A stretch of 64,000 bases of DNA, from assembly GCA_017303615.1 (NCBI GenBank), contig JAFLCK010000023.1, positions 20,151 to 84,150 on the forward strand, given 5' to 3'. This stretch comes from Obscuribacter phosphatis_A (GTDB lineage: Bacteria > Cyanobacteriota > Vampirovibrionia > Obscuribacterales > Obscuribacteraceae). The position numbers were made by a program, and so were the translations under genes. How positions within the stretch are numbered: the stretch's first letter is position 1; each line of letters begins with the position of its first letter. This document shows, in pieces, positions 61,701 through 64,000 of the stretch. Under the pieces are notes generated by a model. The model ran no database searches. It was given only the letters and a program-made list of their open reading frames with translations, and was not told the origin of the DNA.

Positions 61701-63000
61701 TTACATTTCCGATCGGAGATTGAGCGATGCTATTCTGATTGAAATAGAGAATCATTCATTGAAGTTGTCATCAATAGCCGCATTGTTCGACATATTGTCC
61801 AAGTCTGACAGAGCTAGTGAGTGGGCCTGGAATCAAGTCAATAGCTTGGAAGCACGGAAGTCCAATGATCAAGTTCTGATCATGATGACAGCGCGCTTCC
61901 TCGATATTTGGATCCCGGATCGCTGGAACGACTTTTGGGAGGTGGTTCAAACCGATTCCGAATTCGGGAAGCGAGTATTCGCAGAGATTGCAAATTGGGA
62001 TTACCCGAAAGAATTCCTTGATAAATTACCAGAAGATCAGTTAGTGACACTTTATTCTTGGCTCTGGAAACAGTTTCCCGATGAGGGCGCTGTCAGATCT
62101 TCAATGGTTGTCGAAATGACACCACAAATGATGCTCTGGGACTTTAGGGGAGACATACCAAATTTACTCGCCAAAAGGAATTCTGAGTCAGCATGCGCCG
62201 CATTGGAAGCAATATTGCGCGAATTTCCCCACTTAGTCGGAATACGACGCATGTTAGATTCCTCAAGAGAACGACTAAGAATAAAGACGTGGTTGCCAGT
62301 TGAGCTAAAAAATCTGATGCAGCTGTTAAATAGCAAGCATTCGAGACTTGTGTCCAACGAATTTGAATTACTGAAAGTGGTGACCGCGGCCATAGATGAT
62401 ATTCAAATTGATCTTCAGCAACATCAACCACAGACCCAATTTCTCTGGCTCGAAGTGCCGAGATCGTGGATAAATAAGGTAATAGGCAAACAGACAAAGA
62501 AAGAATTACCGGACAAAATATATCGTCCTGTAGACGAAGCTAAATTTTGCGATTACATCGCTATGCAGCTAAACCACAAGTTAGTAAGCCGAGGAATCAT
62601 CATAAATCGAGAAGTAATGATACGCGTCAATCCCGGCGCAAAAGGGGAACGAACGGATATACATGTTGATGCGATCGCACAATCTGGTTGCAAAGCCATC
62701 TTTGAACGAGTTACTGTGGTAATTGAAGCAAAGGGCAATTGGAATCGCGCACTGGAAACCGCGATGGAATCACAACTCGCTAAACAGTATCTTTTTGAAG
62801 CTCGAAGTAAAACCGGCATTTATCTGGTCGGTTACTTCAACTGTTCCCAATGGAACCAAGATGACAACCCGCGATGGAAAGATGCTCAGAAGTACACGCT
62901 GGTGGAGTTGAGAGATAAGCTCAGCAAGCAAGCAAGAGAACTTTCGGCTAATGGCTATTCTATTAAGTCCATCGTCCTAGACGCCTCATTAAGGCAATGA
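58720..63000 (+). CDS. Large STAND-type (NACHT-like) NTPase with HEAT-like repeats and C-terminal PD-(D/E)XK-like domain
   Basis: A 1426-residue protein; AAGGAG lies 7 nt before the ATG. The P-loop GEPGIGKT is at residues 66-73 and the Walker B-like LYLFFDNLDRL near 125-135. The sensor region CRTFEW follows, then FSFAHQTYAEFLAACFL near 345-360, which is typical of the end of bacterial NACHT/STAND modules. HEAT-like helical pairs (about 450-560, VRAAAITALASIDEES) and about 700 residues of helical sequence follow. The C-terminus carries Asp1313 (GERTDIHVD) and then Glu1336-Ala-Lys1338 in VVIEAKGNW, with QLAKQYL after it: a PD-(D/E)XK nuclease-like pattern. Only 65 residues precede the P-loop, so no N-terminal effector fits. 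The likely role is antiphage abortive defence (inference). Confidence 0.85.
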   Translation: MQSTHVNSLSKTVEYPWERYWCPREGPLMLLDSGFLTEPSDVWLKAISKVRLFSEIDHYQFLGCLGEPGIGKTREFIRLKKLKESESDCAVLYIDLDECRTDDFVRTKVVASEIFQSWTAGSQKLYLFFDNLDRLMMPSHQFAKELENAFCDLPLERLYIRIACRTFEWSHVLETRMRAIFNSSEVFELAPLTRKHVALAASCESIDGVQFISDLIDNDAVAFAIKPVSLRFLFNKYKKDKKLPSSTLQLYKDGCLLLSAEPNLELHEQRLQKLSHKQRFAVASRIAAITLFCQKCAVYDGIDDGNVEEENIKIDDLVGGVESFDDVEVEVSKDAIIETLGSALFTSRGTQRFSFAHQTYAEFLAACFLTERKAERDQILSILVHPTEPEHHVVPQLTGVAAWLASMNPDILKFMIENDPTALILADLDKAGGEDKQNIVTKLLGLIASSGLPLSMMAQKYAKLNHPNLGDQLAPLLDKDASPKMVRHEAMRIAEACQLGDLSPQLCRVSLDISDNCEVRAAAITALASIDEESSLRQLIPLLRGAQSEDPEDEVKGALLNALYPKYISTNDLFSYITEPKNESLFGRYALFLGYQLFDGLRPADIPVALSWVSEQQAEYERVYDLPHRIETLRNDIMLYAWDFLIDEKTLGAFAKIALVSLLRHEPVVGGIHGNEFDKKLKNGNDMRRLLIKKLIELASSNDSPPHQIDFRLASICEPSDLEWLLSLLDEFDDLKMREIVVGMAREIYRLDNIQQLEALWTKREIPEVFKCFSWLFTPADLESEMASQMRDQYLRQMQWQESNVKAGKKIEPPPAERIQILLTKSENDQPQAWAFLIGQLTLSESSDRDDEIDSNVVDVRTLPGWKNSNLETRRRILKAALRFLTSDIIEPKIEECLAGTGLTNFLIAGYQALFLLKYEDSVSYSQLTIPDWKRWLGAPLLFPNQDSDERHLQAEIANDAFQAIPDVFIKTVIDRLKFEADEWNWLPTARILNYISDRRLSDAILIEIENHSLKLSSIAALFDILSKSDRASEWAWNQVNSLEARKSNDQVLIMMTARFLDIWIPDRWNDFWEVVQTDSEFGKRVFAEIANWDYPKEFLDKLPEDQLVTLYSWLWKQFPDEGAVRSSMVVEMTPQMMLWDFRGDIPNLLAKRNSESACAALEAILREFPHLVGIRRMLDSSRERLRIKTWLPVELKNLMQLLNSKHSRLVSNEFELLKVVTAAIDDIQIDLQQHQPQTQFLWLEVPRSWINKVIGKQTKKELPDKIYRPVDEAKFCDYIAMQLNHKLVSRGIIINREVMIRVNPGAKGERTDIHVDAIAQSGCKAIFERVTVVIEAKGNWNRALETAMESQLAKQYLFEARSKTGIYLVGYFNCSQWNQDDNPRWKDAQKYTLVELRDKLSKQARELSANGYSIKSIVLDASLRQ

Positions 63001-63009
63001 AAAAAAGGG

Positions 63010-63996
63010 CTACGGCACAATATGGTTAGCCATTATCATTTCGTAACTGGCGGTTTCCTCCAATCCAGCTCCGTGCAAACGTTCTGCCCTCAGGCGTACT
63101 ATAGCTTTTGATCCATCAATGGTAATAATGTTCAAAGACATGTAGGTTTCTCTGTCAACCATCGTCTTTACTTTTCCCGTCGAAGAGCCACAGCCGACTA
63201 TGATGGTGCCATTTTGAGTGCTAAAGTGCGGAATGTGTTTGTGACCGTGCAATACCATGGGAATACCTTTTTCTTGTAGCCAATGCAAGAAAGCGCTAGA
63301 ATTCTCGAACTCACCGGTAGACTCTTGAAACCAACCGAAGATTTGTTGATACCATTCTGGTTTGTGCCAAATTGGTTTTTGAACTGAAATTGGATGATGA
63401 TGCACAAGGGCAATCAATTTCATTTGGCTGGCACTCGCTCTATACTTGTCAATTGCGGTTCCGATCTCTTTCAATTCGGCTTCGTCGATTTTGCCTCGCG
63501 CAAGTGCAAATGGATTGGGACCAACTTTGTTAGAGTCAAATCTCAGGAATCCAACTCCACAATGCTCCAGAGGCACAAAAATATCGGCATGGTGAGACAA
63601 GCTAGAGATGCGATAGTTCGCTTGAACTGGAAGAAACCCTAGCATTCGAGAGTCGTGATTGCCTGGGACAATAATAGGCTTCTCCAATTTTAAATCATTC
63701 GTTAGATACGACTGAAAATTCTTCACGAGCTGTAAATTCCCTGCCGAAGGCGTATGCATCAAATCCCCAGTAATTACTGGAATAATCCTATCTTGACCAA
63801 ACTCATTGATGACGGATTGAAGCGCGAGTTTTACGCGAGGTAAATTTGCTGCAGCCAGTTTGTGCCCTAAATGTAAATCGCTTAAATGAAGAATTCGAGT
63901 TATTGGTCGCTTAGTCTTTCGATAATTGGAACAAAAATCTGACCAGACATGCCGAATATGACGACCTTCCGCAAGATTGCTTAGTATCCACCGCAT
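63010..63996 (-). CDS. Calcineurin-like metallophosphoesterase, possibly 5'-truncated
   Basis: A 328-residue metallophosphoesterase. The motifs in order are ILHLSDLHLGH (D40, H42), VITGDLMHT, VPGNHDSR, VHHHPISV and LHGHKHIPHF, so all metal-ligand positions are present. Substrates of this superfamily include cyclic nucleotides, phosphoproteins, nucleic acids and UDP-diacylglucosamine; none can be chosen. The ATG at 63996 is the first in the window, and the frame could continue upstream beyond the edge. It is convergent with the STAND gene (10 bp apart) and shares its A/T-rich style, so it is part of the same accessory segment. Confidence 0.9.
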   Translation of the reverse strand: MRWILSNLAEGRHIRHVWSDFCSNYRKTKRPITRILHLSDLHLGHKLAAANLPRVKLALQSVINEFGQDRIIPVITGDLMHTPSAGNLQLVKNFQSYLTNDLKLEKPIIVPGNHDSRMLGFLPVQANYRISSLSHHADIFVPLEHCGVGFLRFDSNKVGPNPFALARGKIDEAELKEIGTAIDKYRASASQMKLIALVHHHPISVQKPIWHKPEWYQQIFGWFQESTGEFENSSAFLHWLQEKGIPMVLHGHKHIPHFSTQNGTIIVGCGSSTGKVKTMVDRETYMSLNIITIDGSKAIVRLRAERLHGAGLEETASYEMIMANHIVP

Positions 63997-64000
63997 CTCA

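Noticed and set aside
58720..63000. Assignment of the STAND protein to a named Avs family
   Set aside because: The effector position and the lack of an N-terminal domain do not match Avs1-4 as I know them; naming it would go beyond the evidence.
58522..64000. Integrase or second copy of the tRNA 3' end after tRNA-Arg
   Set aside because: None is visible in the window, so an integrated element with defined ends cannot be claimed.
1..64000. CRISPR arrays, insertion sequences and rRNA genes
   Set aside because: No regularly spaced repeats, transposase genes or rRNA-like sequence were seen on reading the window.

Overview
The window looks like a chromosomal segment from a Gram-negative-type relative of Cyanobacteria, most like the non-photosynthetic Melainabacteria/Vampirovibrionia (Obscuribacter-like). 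This assignment is an inference from the overall gene content and was not tested by any search. The supporting observations are a complete LPS-transport set (lptC-lptA-lptB-lptF/G), a Tad/Flp pilus locus, NADH-quinone oxidoreductase subunit N, many secreted or membrane-anchored TPR proteins, paired PknB-type kinases, and very large Pro/Lys/Asp-rich proteins of unknown function. No photosynthesis gene is seen. GTG and TTG starts are common and several starts are decided by an upstream Shine-Dalgarno (SD) sequence.

Layout. 1-5 kb (minus): Tad pilus operon in the order flp pilin, terminator, tadE, cpaB, tadG-like, cpaE/tadZ-like, cpaF (cut by the window edge). 5.3-11.4 kb: a secreted unknown, two adjacent transmembrane Ser/Thr kinases and an exported TPR protein. 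11.4-20.2 kb: deoC, carB, an exported alpha/beta hydrolase, a gamma-carbonic-anhydrase-like protein, a small unknown and mutS2. 20.3-29.1 kb: two giant unknown proteins and a family 2 glycosyltransferase. 29.2-33.2 kb: inositol-monophosphatase family gene and ileS. 33.2-36.3 kb: an orphan PotC-like permease overlapping a YgfZ-TPR fusion, with an IscA/ErpA-type protein upstream. 36.4-43.6 kb: Nudix hydrolase, unknowns, TPR proteins, a putative lysozyme-fold protein, aroQ and aroK. 43.8-49.1 kb: the LPS-transport operon. 49.4-51.5 kb: an Asn-rich protein and a LysM protein. 51.6-58.4 kb: HAD phosphatase, carA, nuoN and a YfhO-like membrane protein. 58.45 kb: tRNA-Arg(CCT). 58.5-64 kb: a visibly A/T-richer accessory segment with a 1426-residue STAND-type NTPase and a convergent metallophosphoesterase.

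The two strongest observations are these. First, ileS is preceded by a promoter, an 11-codon leader ORF reading MSTLLVSAIII-stop, and two mutually exclusive hairpins of which the second is an intrinsic terminator. This is the full anatomy of ribosome-mediated transcription attenuation responding to isoleucine charging. Second, next to the tRNA-Arg gene lies a large P-loop NTPase with HEAT-like repeats and a C-terminal PD-(D/E)XK-like motif. It looks like an antiphage STAND protein with its presumed effector at the C-terminus and no room for an N-terminal effector domain. Other items worth following are a single-chain LptA with three OstA-type repeats, the YgfZ-TPR fusion near an A-type Fe-S carrier, and the Asn-rich/LysM pair behind a hairpin-rich leader.
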